A stretch of 64,000 bases of DNA from Kitasatospora sp. NBC_01246 (lineage in GTDB: Bacteria > Actinomycetota > Actinomycetes > Streptomycetales > Streptomycetaceae): contig NZ_CP108484.1 in assembly GCF_036226505.1 (NCBI RefSeq), positions 7,535,501 through 7,599,500 on the forward strand, written 5' to 3'. Position numbers and translations under genes: made by a program. Numbering within the stretch: position 1 is the first letter of the stretch; each line of letters starts with the position of its first letter. Shown here in pieces: positions 45,501 through 52,156 of this stretch. The notes beneath the pieces were generated by a model. That model searched no databases, had not been told where the DNA came from, and was given only the letters and a program-made list of their open reading frames with translations.

Positions 45501-48500
45501 CGTCATCGACTGGCAGCCGCTCCGCGAGCCGTCCGGGCCGGCCCTGTCCGGCACCTGGCTGGTGGTGGTCCCGGCCGGTGACACCGGTGACCCGTGGGCC
45601 GCCGAGGCCGAACGCGCCCTCGCCGAGCACGGCGCCCGGGTGCTGCGGATCGCGCTCGACCCGGCCGCGGACCGCGCCAGGCTGGCCGACCGGCTGCGCG
45701 AACTCGCGGGCGGGCCGGAGCCCTTGGCGGGCGTGCTGTCGCTGCTGGCGCAGGCCGGGCAGCCGCACCCCGAGCACCCCGCGCTGTCGGTGGGCCTGGT
45801 GCTCACGCTGACCCTGGTGCAGGCGCTCGGTGACGCCGGTGTCGCGGCCCCGCTCTGGTGCGCGACGCGCGGCGCGGTCACGGTCGGCGCCGCCGACCCG
45901 CTCGACAGCCCCGGCCAGGCCGCCCTCTGGGGCCTGGGCCGGACGGTCGCCCTGGAGCACCCCGACCGCTGGGGCGGCCTGGTCGACCTGCCCGGGCAGC
46001 CGGACGACCGGGCGCGTGCCCGGCTGTGCGGCGTGCTCGCGGGCATCGCCGACGAGGACCAGGTGGCCGTCCGGGCCGGCGGCCTGTACGCGCGCCGGCT
46101 GGTCCGCGCGTCGGCCCCGGCCCCCGGGGCCGAGGTCGCAGCGGGGGCCGGGGCCGAGCCGGGGACGGCGGCCGAACCGGCCGGCTGGCGGCCGCGCGGC
46201 ACCGTCCTGCTCACCGGCGCCACCGGGGCGGTCGGCCCCTATCTCGCCCGCTGGCTGGCCCGCAGCGGGGCCGAGCACCTGGTGCTCACCAGCCGCTCCG
46301 CCGCCGGCGGTCCGGCCACCGACGCGCTGCGGGCCGAACTCGCGGCCGCCGGTACCAGGTTGACGGTCACCGCGTGCAACGTCGCGGACCGGTCCGCGCT
46401 CGCCGCGCTGGTGGCCCGGCTGGCGGCGGACGGCACGCCGGTGCGGGCCGTCGTGCACGCGGCCGCCTTCATCCGGCTGAGTTCGCTGGACGCCACCACC
46501 CCGGCGGAGTTCGCCGAGGTGGTCGCGGCCAAGGCGGACGGCGCCCGCCACCTCGACGAGATCTTCGACCGGGACGACCTGGACGCCTTCGTGCTCTTCT
46601 CGTCCGTCGCAGGGGTCTGGGGCAGCGGCGACCACGGCGCCTACGCGGTGGCCAACGCCTACCTGGACGCCCTCGCGCAGCAGCGCCGGGCGCGCGGGCT
46701 ACGGGCGACCGCGGTCGCCTGGGGGCTCTGGAACACCCCGGACCGCTGGGGCCCCGAGGGCCCGTCGAAGGAGGCCGAGCGCCGGCTGTTCCGGCAGGGG
46801 CTGCCGCTGATGGACCCCGAACCGGCCGTCGCCGCCCTCCAGCAGGTGCTGGACCGCGACGAGACCTTCGTCGCCCTGGTCGACGTGGCCTGGGACCGCT
46901 TCGTGCCGACCTTCGCCTCCGCCCGGCCGCGGCCGCTCCTGGACGCCATCCCCGAGGCCCGCCGGGGCCGCCGGAGCGAGCAGCCGGAGCCCGGGCACGC
47001 GGCGGACGCCCTCGCCCGGTGGCGCGACCGCCTGGCGGGCCGCCCGGCGGCGGAGGCCGACCGGGAGCTGCTGGAACTGGTCGCCGGGACGGTGGCGGCG
47101 GTGCTCGGCCACGACTCGCCCGAGGCGATCGCGACCGGGCGGCCCTTCCGCGAACTCGGCTTCGAGTCGCTGGCCTCGGTCGACCTGCGCAACCGGCTGA
47201 ACGCCGCGACCGGCCTGCGGCTGCCGACCACCGTGGTCTTCGACCACCCGACGGTCCGGGCGCTCGTTGACCGGCTGCGGACCGAGATCCTGGGGGAGTC
47301 GCCCCAGGTGGCCGAGCACCCGGCGCCCGCCGGTGCCGCGGCCGGGGACGACCCCGTCGCGATCGTGGCGATGAGCTGCCGGCTGCCGGGCGGCGTCCGG
47401 ACGCCCGAGGACCTCTGGCAGCTGCTCGACGCCGGTACGGACGCCGTCTCCGGGCTGCCCACCGAGCGCGGCTGGGACCTCGCGGGCCTCTACCACCCGC
47501 AGCCCGGACGCCCCGACACCACCTGCACGCGGGAGGGCGGATTCCTGCACGACGCCGCCGAGTTCGACCCCGGGTTCTTCGACATCGGCCCGAGCGAGGC
47601 GCTGGCGATGGATCCGCAGCAGCGGCTGCTGCTGGAGGCCTCCTGGGAGGCCGTCGAGCGGGCCGGCATCGACCCGCACGCCCTGCGCGGCAGCCGAACC
47701 GGCGTCTACATCGGCTCCCGCTACCAGGGCTACGGCGCGCGGGCCGAGGTCACCGACGAGCTGTCGGCGCACCTCGGTCTCGGCGACGTGATCAGCATCC
47801 TCTCCGGCCGGGTCTCCTACACCCTCGGCCTGGAGGGCCCGGCGGTCACCGTCGACACGGCGTGCTCGTCCTCGATGGTCGCCCTGCACCTGGCCGCCCA
47901 GGCGCTGCGCCAGGGCGACTGCTCGCTCGCCCTGGCGGGCGGGGTCACCGTGATGTCCTACCCCTCCGAACTGGTCGGGCTGAGCCGGCTGGGCGAGCTG
48001 TCGGCGGACGGCCGCTGCAAGTCCTTCTCGGCGGAGGCCGACGGCATGGGGATGGCCGAGGGCGTCGCCGTCGTCCTGCTGGAGCGGCTGTCGGACGCCC
48101 GCCGGCACGGGCACCCGGTGCTGGCCCTGGTCCGCGGCTCGGCCGTCAACCAGGACGGCGCGAGCAACGGGCTCACCGCACCCAACGGTTCGGCGCAGCG
48201 GCGGGTGATCCAGCAGGCTCTGGCCAACGCCGACCTGACGCCCGATCAGGTCGACGCGGTGGAGGCGCACGGTACCGGTACGGCGCTGGGCGATCCGATC
48301 GAGGCCACCGCGCTGCTGGCCGCCTACGGGGCCGGCCGCTCGCCCGAACGGCCGCTCTGGCTGGGCACCATGAAGTCCAACATCGGCCACACCCAGTCGG
48401 CGTCCGGCGTGGCCGGAGTGATCAAGATGGTGCTGGCCATGCGGCACGGCGTGCTGCCCAGGACCTTGCACGCGGACCGGCCGTCACCGCAGGTGGACTG

Positions 48501-49092
48501 GGACGCCAGCGCGGTCCGGCTGCTGACGCGGGCGCGGTCCTGGCCGGAGACCGGTCGGCCCAGGCGGGCCGGGGTGTCCTCGTTCGGGATGAGCGGCACC
48601 AACACCCATGTCGTGCTGGAACACGTGGCCGAGGGCGCCCCGGACTCCGGGGGCGCTCCGGCTCGGCAGCACGGGCCGCTGCCCTGGGCACTGTCGGGCC
48701 GCACCGCGGCCGGGCTGGCCGCCCAGGCGGCGCGCCTCGCCGCCTTCCTGGAGTCCGGGGCCGAGCCGTCCGCCCTGGACGTCGCCTTCTCGCTGGCCAC
48801 CGGCCGGGCGGGCCTGGAGCACCGCGCGGTGGTGTTCGCCGCCGACCGGGAGGGGTTCCTCGGCGGGCTCAAGGCGGTGGCCGAGGGGGCGCCGGCCGAG
48901 AACGTGATCGACGGCCGGCCGGAGGCGGACACCGCGGCCCAGGCGACCGGGACGGCCGGCGGACTGGAGGCGCTCGCCCGGCGGTGGGTGCGCGGCCAGG
49001 ACGTCGACTGGCGGACCGCCCTGCCGGGCGGGCGGCGGGTGGACCTGCCCACCTACGCCTTCCAGCGCGAGGCCTTCTGGCTGACGCGCTGA
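42553..49092 (+). CDS. Type I PKS module 6 (KS-AT-KR-ACP) plus terminal KS without AT or ACP
   Basis: 2179 residues. ATG 42553 is chosen because GGAGGAAAG precedes it and the protein then starts with a docking coil (AETQDRLVEALRLSLKENEL) unlike those of upstream proteins; ATG 42469 overlaps the previous stop but lacks this. Module 6: KS Cys207; AT Ser655 with VASH (755-758) instead of YASH; KR with Tyr1364, a Trp in GVWGSGDHGAY and no LDD, so active A-type; ACP Ser1539 in GFES. It should add C2/C1 with a methyl or ethyl branch and leave the C3 hydroxyl. Module 7: an intact KS (Cys1771, both His motifs), the KS-AT linker, then directly the post-AT linker ending YAFQREAFWLTR. The AT core is missing, and there is no ACP, thioesterase or docking domain. 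This protein ends the assembly line. Confidence 0.95.
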   Translation: MAETQDRLVEALRLSLKENELLRRQNAELADPAPEPIAIVGMACRLPGGVRTPQDLWTLLTDGADVIADLPRDRGWDIDGRYDPDPDVPGTFYVRQGGFLTDVAEFDAEFFGISPREALGMDPQQRLLLETSWEAVEAAGIDPHSLRGSRTGVFAGLGYHDYGTRLGRVPDGLEGYLGNGRSGSVASGRVSYTLGLEGPAVTVDTACSSSLVALHLAARSLRQGECDLALAGGVTVMSTLDGILELARQRALARDGRSKAFGAGADGMSMAEGVGLLLVERLSDARRLGHPVLAVLRGSAINQDGRSNGLTAPNGAAQRRVIRQALAEARLTPDQVDLLEAHGTGTALGDPIEAVELLATYGQGRPQEHPAWLGSVKSNLGHTQFAAGVTGVIKAVLAMRHGVLPKTLHADERTGQVDWSSGAVELLTRARPWPETGRPRRSAVSSFGISGTNAHVVLEQAPPEPSESAEASGDGVVPWLLSGGDEGALRAQAGRLAAHLRERPELGVRDVGHALAVTRAALPERAAVLGADRAALLHGLDALAEGRPAAAVVRSAVTEHDGTVFVFPGQGSQWLGMGVELLAESEAFRDRMAECAEALKPFVDWDLLDVLRGAPGAPSLDRIDVVQPVLFSVLVSLAAVWRSFGVEPSAVVGHSQGEVAAACVAGVLTLPDAARLAALRSRALARLAGLGGLAPVFLPVEQVRERLRAWEGRLSVAAVNGPGTVVVSGDLDALGAFVKDCEADGVRVRRVQAGVASHGPQIDLVRDELAGVLAPVVPGPAAIPFYSSVTGRLMEGRELDAAYWYANLRQPVEFEAATRALLDDDHRVFVEVSPHPVLAASIQDTVESAEATATVTGTLRRDEGGPERLLASVAGLWAAGVPVDWSAATAGGRPVELPTYAFQRRRYWLDAEPEEEPEPGGRPLADQPFWAAVEQGDIEALARALGAGPDGGAAVDALAPALPLLAAWRQRQRTLSVVDGWRYVIDWQPLREPSGPALSGTWLVVVPAGDTGDPWAAEAERALAEHGARVLRIALDPAADRARLADRLRELAGGPEPLAGVLSLLAQAGQPHPEHPALSVGLVLTLTLVQALGDAGVAAPLWCATRGAVTVGAADPLDSPGQAALWGLGRTVALEHPDRWGGLVDLPGQPDDRARARLCGVLAGIADEDQVAVRAGGLYARRLVRASAPAPGAEVAAGAGAEPGTAAEPAGWRPRGTVLLTGATGAVGPYLARWLARSGAEHLVLTSRSAAGGPATDALRAELAAAGTRLTVTACNVADRSALAALVARLAADGTPVRAVVHAAAFIRLSSLDATTPAEFAEVVAAKADGARHLDEIFDRDDLDAFVLFSSVAGVWGSGDHGAYAVANAYLDALAQQRRARGLRATAVAWGLWNTPDRWGPEGPSKEAERRLFRQGLPLMDPEPAVAALQQVLDRDETFVALVDVAWDRFVPTFASARPRPLLDAIPEARRGRRSEQPEPGHAADALARWRDRLAGRPAAEADRELLELVAGTVAAVLGHDSPEAIATGRPFRELGFESLASVDLRNRLNAATGLRLPTTVVFDHPTVRALVDRLRTEILGESPQVAEHPAPAGAAAGDDPVAIVAMSCRLPGGVRTPEDLWQLLDAGTDAVSGLPTERGWDLAGLYHPQPGRPDTTCTREGGFLHDAAEFDPGFFDIGPSEALAMDPQQRLLLEASWEAVERAGIDPHALRGSRTGVYIGSRYQGYGARAEVTDELSAHLGLGDVISILSGRVSYTLGLEGPAVTVDTACSSSMVALHLAAQALRQGDCSLALAGGVTVMSYPSELVGLSRLGELSADGRCKSFSAEADGMGMAEGVAVVLLERLSDARRHGHPVLALVRGSAVNQDGASNGLTAPNGSAQRRVIQQALANADLTPDQVDAVEAHGTGTALGDPIEATALLAAYGAGRSPERPLWLGTMKSNIGHTQSASGVAGVIKMVLAMRHGVLPRTLHADRPSPQVDWDASAVRLLTRARSWPETGRPRRAGVSSFGMSGTNTHVVLEHVAEGAPDSGGAPARQHGPLPWALSGRTAAGLAAQAARLAAFLESGAEPSALDVAFSLATGRAGLEHRAVVFAADREGFLGGLKAVAEGAPAENVIDGRPEADTAAQATGTAGGLEALARRWVRGQDVDWRTALPGGRRVDLPTYAFQREAFWLTR
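43795..44220 (+). repeat. KS-AT linker tract shared with module 5 (copy 2)
   Basis: Second copy of the tract at 37220-37645. Confidence 0.85.
48625..49092 (+). other. Collapsed AT region of module 7
   Basis: After KS7 the protein keeps the KS-AT linker (PLPWALSGRTAAGLAAQAARL to ENVIDG) and then jumps to the segment that normally follows an AT (GLEALARRWVRGQDVDW to DLPTYAFQRE). About 280 residues with the nucleophile GHSQGE, the YASH-type motif and FPGQGSQW are gone. The frame stays open across the junction, and both linkers that pack against a KS are retained. Confidence 0.85.
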
Positions 49093-49111
49093 CGCGCTGA
49101 CCCCCCGGCAC

Positions 49112-49160
49112 CCGCGCGGGCCGGTCCGGACGGGAGCACCGTCCGGACCGGCCCGCGCGG
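49112..49160. terminator. Bidirectional terminator closing the PKS operon
   Basis: A perfect 22-bp inverted repeat (49112-49133 with 49139-49160) around the 5-nt loop GAGCA, wholly between the convergent stops of the PKS (49092) and the OleC-like gene (49167). It is one of the strongest hairpins in the window. Confidence 0.9.
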
Positions 49161-49166
49161 TTCGGC

Positions 49167-50861
49167 TCAGGTGCGGGCGGCCGTCTGCCGCTCGGCCCAG
49201 CCGGCCAGCTCCTCGCGCCCGATCTTCGCGTTGTGCCGGATGTCGACCGGGAACCCCGGGTGCCGCAGGAACTCGCGCAGCCCGGCCGTCAGCGGCCGGT
49301 CGGCGCCGAGCCGGCGCAGCTCGGTCAGCAGCTCCGGCCACTGCTCCTCGGAGACGCCGTCCTCGGTCTCCACGCACACCACCGGGCGCTGGGCCCCGGG
49401 GGCCCCGATGCCGACCAGCGCGCTGCGCCGGACCAGCGGGTGCGCGTTGAAGACCCCCTCGCAGCGGACGGTGTGCAGGTCGCCCCCGGCGGTGCGCACC
49501 CGCTGGGCCCGGCGCCCGCAGAACCAGAGGCGCCCGGCGTCGTCCAGGTAGCCCAGGTCACCGGTCCGGTGCCAGGTCCGCTCGGGACCGTCGGCGGGCC
49601 GCTCGCGGATCTTGTACTGGGCGTTGGCGTCCGCGGTGGCGTGGTAGCGCGGGCTGACCACGTCCCCCGCCACCACGATCTCGCCGATCTCCCCCGCGGG
49701 GACCGCCAGGTCGTCCTCCCAGTCCGGCAGCGGGCCGTCGTCGACCCGCACCAGCCGCACCAGCGTCCCGTCGACCGGCCGGCCGACGCAGGTGCCGTCG
49801 CCCAGCGCGCCCCGGGCCGCCGTCTCGCCCAGGATCTCGGCGGACTCGATCGAGGAGATCGGCATCGCCTCGGTGGCGCCGTAGGCGACGTGGATCCCGG
49901 TCCGCTCGTCCAGCACCCGGCGCAGCGAGGCGACCAGGTCGGGCGGGACGGGTGCGCCGGCGGACACCACGCCGCGCAGCTCGGGCAGCGGGACGCGCTC
50001 GCGCTCCAGGTGGGCGGCGAGGACGCGGAACAGCGCCGGGGAGCCGAACACGGTGGACACCCGGAACCGGGTCAGGGCCGCCGTCAGCAGCTCCGGGTCC
50101 GCCTGCGCCACCTTGGCCGGCGCGATCGGCGCCAGCACCATGGTCGAGCCGTAGATGAGGTCGAACAGCCCCCAGATCGGGACGGTGACCAGGGATATGT
50201 CGTCACGGTCGCGCCCGTGCGCGGCGTGCATCTGGCGGGCCGTCGCGGTGGCCATCCGGTGGACGCTCTCGACGCCCTTGGCGGCCCCGGTGCTCCCGGT
50301 GGTGAAGGCGATCATCATCAGGTCGTCGCCGGTCACCGGCCGGGCCGGCGCCGAGCCGGAGCCGCCGAGCAGCCCGTCCAGGGTGTGGCCGCCCCAGAAC
50401 CAACGCCGGCCCAGCGTCACCTTGATCCGGACGGTCGCGAAGGTGCGGCGGCCGAGCACTCGGACGGCGTGCGCGACCGAGGGCCCGACGAAGGCCTCCG
50501 CGCCCACCGCGCGGTAGCAGTTGAGCATGCGCTTGATGCCCATGCCCGGGTCCACCACCACCGGTACCGCGCCGATCCGCAGCAGCGCGAAGACGAGGAT
50601 GTACAGATCCGGTCCGGGCTTGGGCATCAGGATGGTCCGCATGCCCGAGGTGATCCCGATCCGGCTGAACCCGGCCGCCAACTCCTCGACCCGGCGTTGC
50701 AGTTCGCCGTAGCTGAGCTCGCGGTAGCGGATCGCGCCGTCCGGCTCCCGGCCGTCGGGGTGGATGATCGCGGTCTTCTCGGGGGAGGTGCGGGCGTGCC
50801 GTTCCAGGTAGTCGGCGAGACCGGCCTCGGCCTCGAAGGGGTGCCGGGGTGCGACGGTCAT
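49167..50861 (-). CDS. OleC-type beta-lactone synthetase homologue (ANL superfamily)
   Basis: 564 residues, ATG 50861. An AMP-forming ANL enzyme with A3 loop TTGSTGAAKG (about 183-192), YGATEAMP, GDLGYLDDAGRLWFCGR and the C-terminal HNAKIGREEL with the A10 Lys at about 546. Several segments are hallmarks of OleC rather than ordinary acyl-CoA ligases: VPVVVDPGMGIKRML, FGSPALFRVLA, VVSAGAPVPPD and HPGFPVDIRHNAKIG. OleC of bacterial olefin biosynthesis uses ATP to convert 2-alkyl-3-hydroxy acids to cis-beta-lactones; LstC-type homologues occur in beta-lactone pathways such as lipstatin. Next to a PKS predicted to make a 2-alkyl-3-hydroxy acyl chain and lacking a thioesterase, it is a strong candidate for ring closure of the product. 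It could instead be a fatty-acyl-AMP ligase. Its ATG overlaps the stop of a mini-ORF. Confidence 0.88.
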   Translation of the reverse strand: MTVAPRHPFEAEAGLADYLERHARTSPEKTAIIHPDGREPDGAIRYRELSYGELQRRVEELAAGFSRIGITSGMRTILMPKPGPDLYILVFALLRIGAVPVVVDPGMGIKRMLNCYRAVGAEAFVGPSVAHAVRVLGRRTFATVRIKVTLGRRWFWGGHTLDGLLGGSGSAPARPVTGDDLMMIAFTTGSTGAAKGVESVHRMATATARQMHAAHGRDRDDISLVTVPIWGLFDLIYGSTMVLAPIAPAKVAQADPELLTAALTRFRVSTVFGSPALFRVLAAHLERERVPLPELRGVVSAGAPVPPDLVASLRRVLDERTGIHVAYGATEAMPISSIESAEILGETAARGALGDGTCVGRPVDGTLVRLVRVDDGPLPDWEDDLAVPAGEIGEIVVAGDVVSPRYHATADANAQYKIRERPADGPERTWHRTGDLGYLDDAGRLWFCGRRAQRVRTAGGDLHTVRCEGVFNAHPLVRRSALVGIGAPGAQRPVVCVETEDGVSEEQWPELLTELRRLGADRPLTAGLREFLRHPGFPVDIRHNAKIGREELAGWAERQTAART

Positions 50862-50917
50862 CGGCGGGCCGCCCGTCCGGCGGTGGCCTCGACTCCGCGG
50901 TGGCGCCTGGCAGTCAT
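50858..50917 (-). CDS. 19-residue ORF coupled to the OleC-like gene
   Basis: ATG 50917 (or GTG 50920) follows GAGGAG (50935-50930) at 9-12 nt and encodes a short basic peptide (MTARRHRGVEATAGRAARR). Its TGA overlaps the ATG of the OleC-like gene as ATGA. The main start has only a weak ribosome site, so translation is probably coupled. An in-frame GTG start for a longer main protein also exists nearby (about 50932) but is too close to GAGGA. Confidence 0.45.
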   Translation of the reverse strand: MTARRHRGVEATAGRAARR

Positions 50918-51151
50918 CACTGGTTCTCACTCCTCGGGGTCCACACGAAGGCGCGCTCCCCGTAGCGCCGCCCTGACATGTCGCACCGGGCGGCACACGG
51001 TGCCCGTGCGGCAGCCGGTGCCGGTGGGCCTCGGACGACAGGAGTGACGCTACCGGCCGGGCGATCATCGCGGTCGAGAACCGTCAAAAAGGGTCGTGCG
51101 CGGTGCAGATGGACCGCCCGACCCGGATCGCCGGCCGCACGCGAAGCCAAT

Positions 51152-51166
51152 GAGACGATACGTCTC
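51152..51166. promoter_or_regulatory. Operator copy 1 upstream of the SDR gene
   Basis: GAGACG-ATA-CGTCTC, a perfect 6-bp inverted repeat with a 3-nt spacer, just upstream of the -35 box at 51170. The same sequence recurs at 51211-51229. The geometry is typical of TetR-family sites. Confidence 0.75.
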
Positions 51167-51169
51167 GTC

Positions 51170-51199
51170 TTGACGAGAAGGCGGAACGGGGACGATAGT
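51170..51199 (+). promoter_or_regulatory. Promoter of the SDR gene
   Basis: TTGACG (51170-51175), an 18-nt spacer, GATAGT (51194-51199): a good sigma-HrdB-type promoter lying between two copies of the same operator. The expected transcription start, about 51206, lies just before copy 2. Confidence 0.7.
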
Positions 51200-51210
51200 G
51201 GAGGCATCAA

Positions 51211-51229
51211 ACGAGACGAACCGTCTCGT
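51211..51229. promoter_or_regulatory. Operator copy 2 upstream of the SDR gene
   Basis: ACGAGACG-AAC-CGTCTCGT, a perfect 8-bp inverted repeat with a 3-nt spacer, positioned over or just after the expected transcription start and 26 nt before the ATG. Binding here would block transcription. Confidence 0.8.
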
Positions 51230-51255
51230 CTCTCGCACGTGGAGGAGTACCGGGT

Positions 51256-52128
51256 ATGCGCACCTCAGCCGCAAGCACCGACCGGGTCTGGTTCATCACG
51301 GGCGCCAGCCGGGGCCTCGGCCGCGCCTTCGCGGACGCGGCACTCGCCGCGGGGGACCGGGTCGCGGTCGCCGCGCGCACCACCGGGCCGCTGGAGGAGC
51401 TGGCGGCCGCCCACCCCGGGCGGGTGCTGCCCCTCGGGCTGGACGTGACCGACCGCGGCGCCGTCTTCGCGGCGGTCGACGAGGCCGTCGGCCACTTCGG
51501 CCGGCTCGACATCGTCGTCAACAACGCCGGGATGCTCTCGATGGGCATGGTCGAGGAGTTCGGCGAGGCCGAGGCCCGGGCCCACCTCGACGTCAACTTC
51601 TTCGGCGCGCTCTGGGTGAGCCAGGCGGTGCTGCCCGTGCTGCGCGGGCAGGGCTCCGGGCACCTGGTGCAGATCTCCAGCGTCGCCGCGCTGGGCGGAT
51701 TCCCGAGCACCGGGCTCTACAGCGCCGGCAAGTTCGCGCTGGAGGGCCTGAGCGAGGCGATCGCGAGGGAGGTGGCGGGCTTCGGCGTGAAGGTGAGCAT
51801 CGTGCAGCCCGGTGGCTACTGGACCGACCTCTACACGGCGATGCACAGCACCGACACCCTGGACGCCTACGACCCGCTCCGGGCCGAACTGGCGAAGCAG
51901 TTCGCCGAGGGCTCGGTCGACAGCGACCCGAAGCTCGCCGCCGAGGCGCTGCTCCGGCTCGTCGACAGCGACGAGCCTCCGCTGCGCCTGCTGCTGGGGA
52001 GCATGGTCTACGACCTGGCGTTCGACATCGCGCGGACCAGGATGGAGACCTGGGCCGGCTGGGAGGAGGTCAGCCGTGCGGCGGAGCGCGCGGTGCCCGC
52101 GCCCGGCCCGGCCGCCGGGGTGCGGTGA
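51256..52128 (+). CDS. Classical short-chain dehydrogenase/reductase
   Basis: 290 residues, ATG 51256 with GGAGGAG about 10 nt upstream. Motifs of a classical SDR: TGASRGLG cofactor loop (residues about 15-22), NNAG (about 92-95), the active-site Ser in QISSVAALGG, and YSAGK (about 155-159). The Arg after the glycine loop suggests NADP(H). The C-terminal 60 residues form the variable substrate region. It is probably a cytoplasmic oxidoreductase or stress-type reductase. It is divergent from the OleC-like gene and controlled by a promoter flanked by twin operators. OleD of the olefin pathway is also an SDR but belongs to the extended group, so this is not an obvious OleD. Any role in polyketide tailoring is unproven. 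Confidence 0.9.
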   Translation: MRTSAASTDRVWFITGASRGLGRAFADAALAAGDRVAVAARTTGPLEELAAAHPGRVLPLGLDVTDRGAVFAAVDEAVGHFGRLDIVVNNAGMLSMGMVEEFGEAEARAHLDVNFFGALWVSQAVLPVLRGQGSGHLVQISSVAALGGFPSTGLYSAGKFALEGLSEAIAREVAGFGVKVSIVQPGGYWTDLYTAMHSTDTLDAYDPLRAELAKQFAEGSVDSDPKLAAEALLRLVDSDEPPLRLLLGSMVYDLAFDIARTRMETWAGWEEVSRAAERAVPAPGPAAGVR

Positions 52129-52156
52129 CCGCCGGGGCGGCCGCCGGCGCGCGGCG

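Noticed and set aside
34226..46635. Very long minus-strand open frames opposite modules 4-6
   Set aside because: Antisense shadows of the PKS genes without coding signals of their own.
47347..49092. Module 7 as a frameshifted or broken full module
   Set aside because: The frame is open through both linkers to a normal stop followed by a strong terminator; no AT, ACP or thioesterase remnants are visible in other frames downstream.
51256..52128. The SDR as OleD, completing an Ole-type olefin pathway
   Set aside because: It is a classical SDR, not the extended type of OleD, and no OleA- or OleB-like gene is present.
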